From the NCBI RefSeq assembly GCF_016925495.1, contig NZ_CP070491.1, positions 3,162,001-3,226,000 of the forward strand: a stretch of 64,000 nucleotides of DNA, read 5' to 3'. A program made the position numbers and the translations under genes. How positions within the stretch are numbered: position 1 is the first letter of the stretch; every line of letters starts with the position of its first letter. Shown in pieces: positions 1-7,464 of the stretch. The notes beneath the pieces were generated by a model. That model was not told the origin of the DNA and ran no database searches. It saw only the letters and a list, made by a program, of their open reading frames with translations. Origin of the DNA: Methylococcus sp. EFPC2. Its GTDB lineage: Bacteria; Pseudomonadota; Gammaproteobacteria; Methylococcales; Methylococcaceae.

Positions 1-519
1 TTCGTCTTCCGGCCCGGGCACGATGTCCATGGCGAAATCCCCGGCGTCCAGCCCCAAGGCCTCCGCCAGCTTGCGGTATTCCTTGCCGATCTTCGGGCTG
101 TCGCAGCGGCGGTCGACCACGCGGGTCATCAGCCACTGGCTGCCCTCGCGCGAGCCCAGGCCGACGCGCACGGCGCCGCCGCTCAGCCAGGCCCAGACGC
201 CGCTTTTCAGCAAACCCTGAAGATCCAGCACCAGGTCATAATGTTCGGCCCGCAACGAGCCGATCAGGGAGCGGCTCTCGCCCAACCATTGTCGGTATTG
301 GCCCCGCTCGCGCAACTGCCGCCAGTGGCGGCGCGGCCAGGCGATCACGCGATCGAGGCGCGGATTGTGGACGAGCAGCGGGACATTGGCCTCCTCGGTC
401 ATCCAGCTCAAGCGCGCGTGGGGGTAAGCCCGACGCAGCGCGGGTATGAGTCCGGACGCCAGAATGACGTCGCCGATGGCACTGAGGCGGACGATGAGGA
501 TATTGCGCGGAGCATTCAT
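1..519 (-). CDS. Lipopolysaccharide heptosyltransferase, GT9 family (3' end outside window)
   Basis: Translating the minus strand from the ATG at 519 gives 173 codons open to the window edge. The protein begins MNAPRNILIVRLSAIGDVIL, the classic N-terminal strand and loop of ADP-heptose:LPS heptosyltransferases (WaaC/WaaF/WaaQ family). About residues 95-105 read YDLVLDLQGLLKS, matching the acceptor-side motif of WaaC-like enzymes. These enzymes add L-glycero-D-manno-heptose to the LPS inner core on the cytoplasmic face of the inner membrane. The start lies 9 bases after the stop of the upstream glycosyltransferase, so the two are probably one LPS-core operon. The C-terminal nucleotide-binding half is not visible, so WaaC cannot be told from other heptosyltransferases. 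Confidence 0.85.
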   Translation of the reverse strand, partial: MNAPRNILIVRLSAIGDVILASGLIPALRRAYPHARLSWMTEEANVPLLVHNPRLDRVIAWPRRHWRQLRERGQYRQWLGESRSLIGSLRAEHYDLVLDLQGLLKSGVWAWLSGGAVRVGLGSREGSQWLMTRVVDRRCDSPKIGKEYRKLAEALGLDAGDFAMDIVPGPEDE

Positions 520-528
520 GGTATTTCG

Positions 529-1623
529 CTAAACGCCGAGTTCGGCCATCAGCTTGGCATACAGATCGAGATAAGCGTCGACGATGGCGGATTGGCCGAA
601 ATGTGATTGCAGAAAAGCGTTTCCCGCCTCGCCCAGGGTACGACGCTCGGCCTCGGAGGCACCGAGCAACTCCCCGAGGCCGTCGGCCAAACCCGAGACA
701 TCGCCGATGTCGCGCAACACGCCCGTGCGTTCCTCTTCGATCAGTTCCAAGGCACCCTCGTTGCGTGTGCTGAGCACCGGCAAGCGGTGATTCCAGGCTT
801 CCAGGATGACGTTGCCCAGGGGTTCGTGGCGCGAAGGGCACACGAACACATCGGCCAGCGCGTAATAAACATCGGGTGGATCCTGCCAGCCCAGCCAGCG
901 CACCCGGTTCGAGATCGCCAATTCGTCCGCCAGTTTGCGCAAGCTTTCCGCGCGGGGCCCGTCGCCTGCAATCAACAGCAGCGTCGGGCGTCCCCCGACC
1001 GTGGCGGGAATTCCGGCCCAGGCGCGCAGCAATTCGTCGAAGCCTTTTTTTTCGATCAGCCTCCCCAGGGCGAACACCACCCGCGCCTCGTCCGGAACGT
1101 CCCAGCGGCGCCGCGCTTCGGCCAGCTCCGCCGCGCTCGCGCCGGCCGGTTCGGGCACGAAATTACCTATGTGGAACACCCGGTTCGCCGGCATGCCCGA
1201 ACGCACCAGGTAATCGCAGATGCCCCGCGTATTGCCTATCCAGGCGTGCGCGTGGCGGTAATAGCCGTCGATCTTGTAATAACCGCCCAGCCGGGCGATA
1301 TGCACGGCGCGCGCGCGCGCCGGCAGGCGGGTCAAGCGGGTGGCCCGCCCCATATAGGTTTGCACGATGCAGGGCTGGCGTTCGTCCACCAGGCGGCGGA
1401 TACGCCAGAGACTCCAGGCGTCCCACTTGTTGGCCATTGGAACATGGATCTGCTCGATGCCGGTGTCGGCCAAGGCGCACGCCACCGGGCTACCCGCCCG
1501 GTTCACTGCGGCGACAGCTTGCCCTCGGGCGTGCAGGGCTCGCAGCAAGCGGACGTAGAACTGGTCGGCACCGCCGAACTGTCGGCTGCCCAGGATGTGC
1601 AGGGAAGGAATCGTATCACTCAT
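529..1623 (-). CDS. Glycosyltransferase family 4 protein, LPS core type
   Basis: A 364-residue GT-B glycosyltransferase. The N-terminal half has the acceptor-domain start SLHILGSRQFGGADQFYVRL. The C-terminal half shows the GT4 donor site: a GRLIEKKGFDELL strand-helix near residue 190, IAGDGPR, and the nucleotide-sugar motif CPSRHEPLGNVILEAW near residue 265, where the E-x7-E pattern is kept. No transmembrane segment is evident, so it probably acts on a membrane-bound acceptor from the cytoplasm. Its neighbour encodes a heptosyltransferase, so the likely product is LPS core or O-chain sugar. The exact donor sugar cannot be read from sequence. Confidence 0.85.
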   Translation of the reverse strand: MSDTIPSLHILGSRQFGGADQFYVRLLRALHARGQAVAAVNRAGSPVACALADTGIEQIHVPMANKWDAWSLWRIRRLVDERQPCIVQTYMGRATRLTRLPARARAVHIARLGGYYKIDGYYRHAHAWIGNTRGICDYLVRSGMPANRVFHIGNFVPEPAGASAAELAEARRRWDVPDEARVVFALGRLIEKKGFDELLRAWAGIPATVGGRPTLLLIAGDGPRAESLRKLADELAISNRVRWLGWQDPPDVYYALADVFVCPSRHEPLGNVILEAWNHRLPVLSTRNEGALELIEEERTGVLRDIGDVSGLADGLGELLGASEAERRTLGEAGNAFLQSHFGQSAIVDAYLDLYAKLMAELGV

Positions 1624-1701
1624 CGGCCTGTCGGGGGCATCCTCCGGCAGTCCACCGGCTCCGCACTGTCAGTAACCGGCGGCCGGCGAGCGGCAGGAAT
1701 C

Positions 1702-2409
1702 TCACCGCGCGGAATCCTGGTTCCGCCTAAGGTCCGCCCAGTATTTCAGGCCATACCCCAGCACCAGAGAGCAGACGAACGCCAGGCTGAGGTATTGGAC
1801 GCCTTTCGTCACCTCGCCTTGTATCAGACCCGCCCCGATCAAGCAGGCAGTGACGCCCAAAGGCAGGAAGCCCAGCAGGCTGCCGAGCAGGAAATCCCGG
1901 TGAGCGACCGGCGTCAGTCCCAGAAAAACATTATTGTAGAAGCCGTTCATCGGCAATTGCCGCAACAACAGAACGGACAGCACACCGCGCCCTTCCAGGG
2001 TATCGGACACGCGTTTCAGCCGGGGGAAGTGCGCCAGGGTATAGTCGCGCCCGCGCCAGCGCACGAACAGAAAAGTGGCGTAAGACCCCAGCACGGTGGC
2101 GGCCTGGCTCCAGACCAGCCCCCATGCGAGGCCGAAGACCATCCCGGCCAGCGAGCAGACCAGCAGGCGGGGCACGCCGATCGCGGTCAGCGAGGCTGCC
2201 GCCAGGACGAATATCGCGGGCGCGGCCAGGCCGAAGACGGCCAATTCGTCCTTGATCGCCTGCCCCTGCTCCAACCAGCTCTTGAGCGGGGTGAAATAAA
2301 CCGCCATACCCAGGGCCAGCACCAGCAAGAACACCCCGCCATTGACCAGCCCGCCGATGCGGCGGCGCGTCGTGGGTATTTCGATCGCGGAGAGTTCTAT
2401 GTCGGTCAT
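1702..2409 (-). CDS. TVP38/TMEM64 (VTT, DedA-like) family membrane protein
   Basis: A 235-residue integral membrane protein. A hydrophobic helix at about residues 22-40 is followed by the VTT domain: a helix pair with AIFVLAAASLTAIGVPRLL, a glycine-rich re-entrant region (LAGMVFGLAWGLVWSQAATV), a basic loop with FVRWRGRDY, and LLLRQLPMNGFYNNVFLGLT before two last helices. VTT/DedA proteins are linked to lipid flipping (undecaprenyl phosphate, phosphatidylethanolamine) in the inner membrane; the substrate of this member is unknown. It ends about 80 bases before the start of the LPS glycosyltransferase gene, so co-transcription is possible. The ATG at 2409 is the first good start. Confidence 0.8.
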   Translation of the reverse strand: MTDIELSAIEIPTTRRRIGGLVNGGVFLLVLALGMAVYFTPLKSWLEQGQAIKDELAVFGLAAPAIFVLAAASLTAIGVPRLLVCSLAGMVFGLAWGLVWSQAATVLGSYATFLFVRWRGRDYTLAHFPRLKRVSDTLEGRGVLSVLLLRQLPMNGFYNNVFLGLTPVAHRDFLLGSLLGFLPLGVTACLIGAGLIQGEVTKGVQYLSLAFVCSLVLGYGLKYWADLRRNQDSAR

Positions 2410-2486
2410 GCGGCGAAAGGGAAACTATCGGGAGCCTGATTTTATGGGATGACCGGAATTAAGGCCAGCCGCGGCGACGAGGCTCT

Positions 2487-2495
2487 TGCTATAAT
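2487..2495 (+). promoter_or_regulatory. Putative extended -10 promoter element of ppa
   Basis: The bases TGCTATAAT form a TGn-TATAAT extended -10, 45 bases before the ppa start. No good -35 hexamer is seen 16-18 bases upstream, as is common for extended -10 promoters. The call is by sight only. Confidence 0.4.
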
Positions 2496-2539
2496 CCCCC
2501 CATTATCAACGCACACAGAATACATAGGAGTGGGCTCAC

Positions 2540-3088
2540 ATGGCTCTGATGAACGTCAGCTCCGGCAAGAACGTGCCGAACGACATCAACGTGATCATCG
2601 AGATTCCGGCGTACAGCGATCCGGTCAAATACGAGGTGGACAAGGAAACCGGCGCGCTGTTCGTCGACCGCTTCATGGGCACCGCCATGCAATACCCCTG
2701 CAACTACGGCTATGTGCCCCACACCCTGAGCGAAGACGGCGACCCGGTAGACGTGCTGGTGATCTCGCCCGCACGCTTGTTGAGCGGCTCGGTGGTACGC
2801 GCCCGCCCCATCGGCTTGCTGAAGATGACCGACGAATCCGGCGGCGACGCAAAGATACTGGCGGTACCCGCCGACAAGCTGACCCCGCTGTACGCCAAGG
2901 TCGGTTCATTCCGCGACATCCCCGAACTCCATCTTGCACAGATCGCTCACTTCTTCGAGCACTACAAGGATCTGGAACCCGGCAAGTGGGTGAAGATCGA
3001 CGGCTGGTACGATGCCGAAGAAGCCAAGCAGGAAATTATCGACAGCATCGAGCGTTTCAATCACGCCAAGAAAAAGCCCAACTTCTAA
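2540..3088 (+). CDS. ppa: Inorganic pyrophosphatase
   Basis: A 182-residue family I soluble pyrophosphatase, close to the usual 175-180. It hydrolyses pyrophosphate to two phosphates in the cytoplasm and so drives biosynthetic reactions. The signature D-G-D-P-V-D is at residues 66-71, preceded by the conserved [11 protein letters not shown] at 52-62. The substrate-contact motif [10 protein letters not shown] and the C-terminal helix with KPxW-like GKWVKIDGW are present. The ATG at 2540 is chosen because the family start lies here and an AGGAG lies 11 bases upstream. It is transcribed alone and converges with hoxW, with a hairpin between them. Confidence 0.97.
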   Translation: MALMNVSSGKNVPNDINVIIEIPAYSDPVKYEVDKETGALFVDRFMGTAMQYPCNYGYVPHTLSEDGDPVDVLVISPARLLSGSVVRARPIGLLKMTDESGGDAKILAVPADKLTPLYAKVGSFRDIPELHLAQIAHFFEHYKDLEPGKWVKIDGWYDAEEAKQEIIDSIERFNHAKKKPNF

Positions 3089-3095
3089 AGGCTAA

Positions 3096-3124
3096 GCCGG
3101 GTTAGGCGTCGGCCGTAACCCGGC
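3096..3124. terminator. Hairpin between convergent ppa and hoxW
   Basis: GCCGGGTTA (3096-3104) and TAACCCGGC (3116-3124) are exact 9-bp complements around an 11-base loop. The hairpin lies just after ppa, and its left arm contains the hoxW stop codon. There is no long T-run, so it may be a weak bidirectional terminator or a 3'-end stabiliser. Confidence 0.45.
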
Positions 3125-3599
3125 GGTTTAACAAGCTCCGCCAACGTTCCAACGCCGGTTCGGCGCAAAGCCTGCCGGCGAACTCGCCAGCCTCCTCCAG
3201 ATTCTCCCGCGCCGCGCGGCTCAATTCTTCACCCAGCTCGAAACGCTCGCCCCGTAGACTCAGCAAGAAACTGGCCGGCGGCTCTTCTGCCTTGATCTCC
3301 CGATAAGCCTGCAAGACCGCGCCGGGGCTCATGGCATGGGTGGTATAGCTGGCGTCGCATTTCGGTTCCAGGCGGGCGAATTCGAAGGGCGGCCGGCAGG
3401 ACAGATGGGCGTCGACGAACAAGACCAGGTCGCGGCCCTCCAGATCCAGCGCATGCTCGACCTGGAGTTGGAAATCGGTGAGATATTCGATGCCGGGAAA
3501 TCGCTGTTCGGCCAGCCGCTCCAGCAGAAGCGGCCCTAGCGCATCGTCGCCCCGGCTCGGATTACCGTAGCCGAAAATCAGCAGTTTGGGGATGCTCAT
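3102..3599 (-). CDS. hoxW: Hydrogenase maturation protease (HoxW/HyaD type)
   Basis: A 165-residue endopeptidase of the HycI/HyaD/HoxW family. Residues 5-22 contain the hallmark LLIFGYGNPSRGDDALG (GxGNxxxxDDxxG), whose Asp/Glu helps bind the nickel of the immature large subunit. The second metal ligand region is LVLFVDAHLS near residue 58, and THAMSPG near residue 87 is the usual third motif. The enzyme removes the C-terminal peptide of the [NiFe] large subunit after nickel insertion. It starts 22 bases after the hoxH stop, so hoxH is its evident substrate. HoxW is favoured over other subtypes because the partner is HoxH-like. Confidence 0.86.
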   Translation of the reverse strand: MSIPKLLIFGYGNPSRGDDALGPLLLERLAEQRFPGIEYLTDFQLQVEHALDLEGRDLVLFVDAHLSCRPPFEFARLEPKCDASYTTHAMSPGAVLQAYREIKAEEPPASFLLSLRGERFELGEELSRAARENLEEAGEFAGRLCAEPALERWRSLLNRRVTADA

Positions 3600-3621
3600 A
3601 CGCAGACAGCCCTCCCCGGGA

Positions 3622-5106
3622 TCAATGCGCGATACGACCGTCGCCGCCTTTCACCAGCCGGTCGACACGTCTCCCTTCGGCATCCAGCAACTCCAGTTCC
3701 AACGGCATTTTGCCCAGGGCATGAGTCGCGCAGGACAGACAGGGATCGTAGGCGCGGATGGCGACTTCCAGGTGGTTCAACAGGCCTTCGGTCAGTTCCC
3801 TGCCGTCCAGATAGCGCGCCGCGACCGCCCGCACCGCCTCGTTCATCGCCTGGTTGTTGTTGGTGGTGGATACGATGAGATTGGCCTTAACGACCTGATC
3901 GTTCTCGTCGATCTGGTAATGATGGAACAGCGTGCCGCGTGGTGCTTCGATCACGCCTATGCCTTCCAGCCGTTTTTCGCCCTTCGTCACCAGATCGGTA
4001 CCCAAGATGTCGGGGTCGTTCAGCAGGTCGTTGATGGCCTCCGCGCAATGCAGCAGCTCTATCATGCGCGCCCAGTGATAGGCCAGCGATTCGTGCACCG
4101 GCCCGCCCGCACCCTGTGCCACGAACTCCCGCCGGGCGGCCTCCGCCAGCGGGGTGGATATGAAGTCGCAGTTGTTCACCCGCGCCAGCGGCCCGACCCG
4201 GTACCAGCCCTTTTCGCGGCCCAGTTCGACGACATAGGGGAACTTCATGTAGGACCAGGAACGCACTTCCTCGCGCAGATACTGGGTGTAGTTGCGGTAA
4301 TCGACGTGATCGAAGACCGTCTTGCCGGCTTCGTCCTTCAGCCGCAACCCGCCGTGGTAGATCTCCAGAGCGCCGTCCGGCCGTGTCAGACTCAGGAAGT
4401 TGGAGCGTATGGCGCCGAAATGACGGTGGTATTCCTCGTTGGAGAGATAAACCTTCTTGATGAGCTCGACCACTTCCTGCGACCAGGCGAGGATATCGCC
4501 GATGTCCTTCAACAGATAGTCGCGGTCTTCCCGGGTCAGCGCCTTGTTCATGCCGCCGGGCAGGGCGGCGGTGCCGTGCACGCGCTTGCCGCTGATGACG
4601 CGGATGACCTCCTGGCCGTATTTGCGCAGCTTCACGCCCTTGAGCGCGGTCTCCGGGAATTCCTGCAACACGCTGATGATGTTGCGATGCGCGGCGGCGT
4701 CCTCGAAACCGAACAGCAGGTCCGGCGTGGACAGGTGGAAGAAATGCAGGGCATGGGATTGCAGGGTCTGGCCGAAATGCATCAGCCGACGCAGTTTTTC
4801 GGCCGTCGGCGTGAGCTGGTCGACTCCCACCAACTGGTCCACCGCCTTGGCCGCGGCCAGATGATGGCTGACCGGACAGATGCCGCACAAACGCTGCACC
4901 AGCACCGGCAACTCCCAGTAGGGCCGCCCCTGGATGAAGCGCTCGAAGCCCCGGAATTCGACGATATGCAGCCGGGCCTGCTTGACGTGATTATCCTCGT
5001 CCAGCAGCAGGGTTACCTTGCCATGACCTTCCACCCGAGTGACGGGGTCGATGACTACCCGCTTGAGATTTTCGGGGTTTTCCGCAGTTTCGAGATATTC
5101 GTACAT
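3622..5106 (-). CDS. hoxH: [NiFe] hydrogenase large subunit, NAD-reducing (HoxH) type
   Basis: A 494-residue large subunit when started at the ATG at 5106 (MYEYLETAEN), where family homology begins; an in-frame upstream ATG at 5208 would add 34 unlike residues. It carries both nickel-ligand motifs: RLCGIC at residues 72-77 (Cys74, Cys77) and DPCLSCATH at 454-462 (Cys456, Cys459). A 32-residue tail follows His462, as expected of a precursor cut by the protease encoded next door. DPVTRVEGHG (residues 20-29) is the usual N-terminal motif. Soluble group 3d enzymes pair HoxH with HoxY and the diaphorase HoxFU, but none of those genes lies beside it: metG is directly upstream. Confidence 0.93.
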   Translation of the reverse strand: MYEYLETAENPENLKRVVIDPVTRVEGHGKVTLLLDEDNHVKQARLHIVEFRGFERFIQGRPYWELPVLVQRLCGICPVSHHLAAAKAVDQLVGVDQLTPTAEKLRRLMHFGQTLQSHALHFFHLSTPDLLFGFEDAAAHRNIISVLQEFPETALKGVKLRKYGQEVIRVISGKRVHGTAALPGGMNKALTREDRDYLLKDIGDILAWSQEVVELIKKVYLSNEEYHRHFGAIRSNFLSLTRPDGALEIYHGGLRLKDEAGKTVFDHVDYRNYTQYLREEVRSWSYMKFPYVVELGREKGWYRVGPLARVNNCDFISTPLAEAARREFVAQGAGGPVHESLAYHWARMIELLHCAEAINDLLNDPDILGTDLVTKGEKRLEGIGVIEAPRGTLFHHYQIDENDQVVKANLIVSTTNNNQAMNEAVRAVAARYLDGRELTEGLLNHLEVAIRAYDPCLSCATHALGKMPLELELLDAEGRRVDRLVKGGDGRIAH

Positions 5107-5221
5107 GGCTGGAGTCCTCACGCCGATGGAGAATGCCCCGAATGATACACCAGCCAGAAAAACGCGCCGGCGAGGGATCTCTGCGGGAGCAGGAAAGCCC
5201 GCCCCCACAAACCGATCGGGC

Positions 5222-7330
5222 TTATTTCACCCGCATGCCCGGCTGGGCGCCTTCGTCCGGATTGAGCACGAAAATGTCCTTGCCCCCCGGCCCGGCGGCC
5301 AGCACCATGCCTTCGGACAGCCCGAACTTCATCTTGCGCGGCGCGAGGTTGGCGACCATTACGGTGTGCCGCCCGACCAATTGCTCCGGCTGATAGGCCG
5401 ACTTGATGCCGGCGAATACCGTGCGGGTTTCGTTGCCCAGATCCAGGGTCAGCTTCAGCAGCTTGTCCGCGCCTTCGACATGCTCGGCATTGACGATCCT
5501 GGCCACGCGCAGATCGATCTTGGCGAAATCGTCGATGGAGATGGTTTCGGCGATCGCCTCGATTTCATGCTGCTGATGCTCAGCATGGCGCTGTTGGGAA
5601 TGCGGCTCCGGCGCGGGTGCGGCGGCTTGCAGCGATTGTTTGTTGACTTCGAGCAAGGCTTCGACCTGTTTGGGGTCGACGCGGGTTAGGAGGTGCGAAT
5701 ATGTGTTTATTCTATGTCCCTCCTGCAGGTTTTTATATACATCCTTCCAAGTCAGCGGAGTGTTAAGAAATCCCTCCACCTGCGTCGTGAGTTTTGGCAA
5801 TATGGGTTTCAGGTAAATTGATAGGTCACGAAAAAGAGATAGGGCGGTAGTACAGACTGTATGAAGCCGCGCTCTGTTTTCTTGGGTACCTTCTAATTTA
5901 GCAAGCTCCCATGGCTTATTTTCGTTAACGTATACGTTAGCCCTATCCGCCAACTCCATTATTTTACGAACAGCCCTCGCATAATCCCTATTCTCGTAGT
6001 ATCCAGCAATTTCATCAGCATCGAATGCTGATGAATGCTGAACCTCACCAGTACCCGCTGCATCAAACTCTCCGAGTTGTCCATCGAAATATTTGGCAAT
6101 AAAGCCCGCACAACGGCTCGCGATATTGACGTATTTCCCCACCAGATCGCTGTTCACCCGGGCAACGAAGTCGTCCAGGCTCAGGTCGATGTCTTCCATC
6201 GTGCCGTTGAGTTTGCAGGCGTAGTAATAACGCAGGGCTTCCGGATTCAGGCCTTGCTGGATATAGCTTTCGGCGGTGATGAAGGTGCCGCGCGATTTGG
6301 ACATCTTCTCGCCGTTCACGGTGAGGAAACCGTGGGCGTAGATTTTGCTTGGCGTGCGGAAGTCCGAGTGCTCCAGCATCGCCGGCCAGAACAGGGCGTG
6401 GAAATAGAGGATGTCCTTGCCGATGAAATGGACCAGTTCGGCTTCGGAGTCCTTGTTCCAGTAAGCGTCGAAATCGGGAGCGCCCTCACCCCTACCCTCT
6501 CCCAAAGGGAGAGGGAGTGACTTTTCGCACAGGTTCTTGAAGCTGCCCATGTAGCCGACCGGCGCGTCCAGCCAGACGTAGAAATACTTGCCTGGCGCGT
6601 CGGGTATCTCGAAACCGAAATAGGGCGCGTCGCGCGAGATGTCCCAGTCGGACAAACCGCCGGACAACCATTCGTCCATCTTGTTGGCCGCCTCGGCCTG
6701 CAGGGTGCCGGAGCGGGTCCATTCCTTGAGGAAATCGGCGCACGCGCCCAGCTTGAAGAAATAGTGCACCGACTCCTTGCGCACCGGCGCCGCGCCGGAC
6801 ACCGCCGAGTAGGGGTTGACGAGATCGGTGGGCGAGTAGGTCGCGCCGCAGACTTCGCAGGAATCGCCGTACTGGTCCTTGGCGTGGCACTTGGGACATT
6901 CGCCCTTGATGAAACGGTCCGGCAGGAACATTTCCTTGACCGGGTCGTAATACTGCTCGATGGCGCGGGACTCGATCAGGCCCTTGTCCTTTAAGCGCTG
7001 ATAGATAAGCTCCGCCTTCTCCCGCGTCTCATCGGAATGCGTCGAGTAGTAATTGTCGAACTCGATGTGGAAACCCGAGAAATCCCGGAAATGCTCGCCG
7101 TGCACACGGGCGATCAACTCCTCCGGCGTGATGCCTTCTTTCTCCGCCCGCAGCATGATGGGCGTGCCGTGGGTGTCGTCGGCGCAGACGTAATGGCATT
7201 CGTGGCCGCGCATCTTCTGGAAGCGGACCCAGATGTCGGTCTGGATGTATTCGACCAGATGGCCCAGGTGGATGGGGCCGTTGGCGTAAGGCAGGGCGCT
7301 GGTGACGAGGATTTTACGTTGCGAAGTCAT
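5222..7330 (-). CDS. metG: Methionyl-tRNA synthetase
   Basis: A 702-residue class I synthetase charging tRNA-Met. HLGH is at residues 21-24 and KMSKS near 342. A zinc knuckle with two CxxC pairs ([18 protein letters not shown]) sits near residue 146. The C-terminal tRNA-binding (Trbp111-like) domain from about residue 590 reads [11 protein letters not shown] and [12 protein letters not shown], so this is the long E. coli-like form. Two oddities: residues about 268-282 ([15 protein letters not shown]) come from a palindromic repeat in the coding sequence, and residues about 405-547 (bases 5690-6115) have markedly lower GC than the rest. The frame stays open throughout, so the gene is probably functional. 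Confidence 0.97.
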   Translation of the reverse strand: MTSQRKILVTSALPYANGPIHLGHLVEYIQTDIWVRFQKMRGHECHYVCADDTHGTPIMLRAEKEGITPEELIARVHGEHFRDFSGFHIEFDNYYSTHSDETREKAELIYQRLKDKGLIESRAIEQYYDPVKEMFLPDRFIKGECPKCHAKDQYGDSCEVCGATYSPTDLVNPYSAVSGAAPVRKESVHYFFKLGACADFLKEWTRSGTLQAEAANKMDEWLSGGLSDWDISRDAPYFGFEIPDAPGKYFYVWLDAPVGYMGSFKNLCEKSLPLPLGEGRGEGAPDFDAYWNKDSEAELVHFIGKDILYFHALFWPAMLEHSDFRTPSKIYAHGFLTVNGEKMSKSRGTFITAESYIQQGLNPEALRYYYACKLNGTMEDIDLSLDDFVARVNSDLVGKYVNIASRCAGFIAKYFDGQLGEFDAAGTGEVQHSSAFDADEIAGYYENRDYARAVRKIMELADRANVYVNENKPWELAKLEGTQENRARLHTVCTTALSLFRDLSIYLKPILPKLTTQVEGFLNTPLTWKDVYKNLQEGHRINTYSHLLTRVDPKQVEALLEVNKQSLQAAAPAPEPHSQQRHAEHQQHEIEAIAETISIDDFAKIDLRVARIVNAEHVEGADKLLKLTLDLGNETRTVFAGIKSAYQPEQLVGRHTVMVANLAPRKMKFGLSEGMVLAAGPGGKDIFVLNPDEGAQPGMRVK
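5690..6115 (-). other. Low-GC patch inside metG (possible recombination tract)
   Basis: By eye, the bases here are about 42-48% GC with many A/T third positions (for example around 5700-5820), against over 60% on both sides in the same gene. The patch encodes the anticodon-binding helical domain of MetG (about residues 405-547). The frame and conserved family residues are intact. The edges are approximate. Homologous replacement by a foreign metG segment is the simplest reading. Confidence 0.6.
6495..6515. repeat. Palindromic repeat element inserted in frame in metG
   Basis: CCCTCTCCC (6495-6503) and GGGAGAGGG (6507-6515) are a perfect 9-bp inverted repeat with an AAA loop, flanked on the left by CCCTCACCCCTA. 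This is the core of the widespread proteobacterial small repeat read as LTPTLSQRE or [10 protein letters not shown]. Here it is translated within metG as [11 protein letters not shown]. Compared with E. coli MetG, about ten extra residues lie between NLC and the FDxYW motif. It is the only copy I noticed in the window. Confidence 0.7.
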
Positions 7331-7464
7331 GGGCTTGCGAAAGGAGCGTATTGAGACGAGCCGCGATTATCCCACACTCCGGACTGCGCTCCGAAAACCG
7401 CGGCTTACGGCACCACACCCCTGCGACTCGCCAAATTGCACCGCGTTTTGATGGCAGGACTCCT

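Noticed and set aside
3586-5145. 519-residue open frame on the plus strand
   Set aside because: It is the antisense of hoxH; its long open frame is a product of high GC and it has no family likeness.
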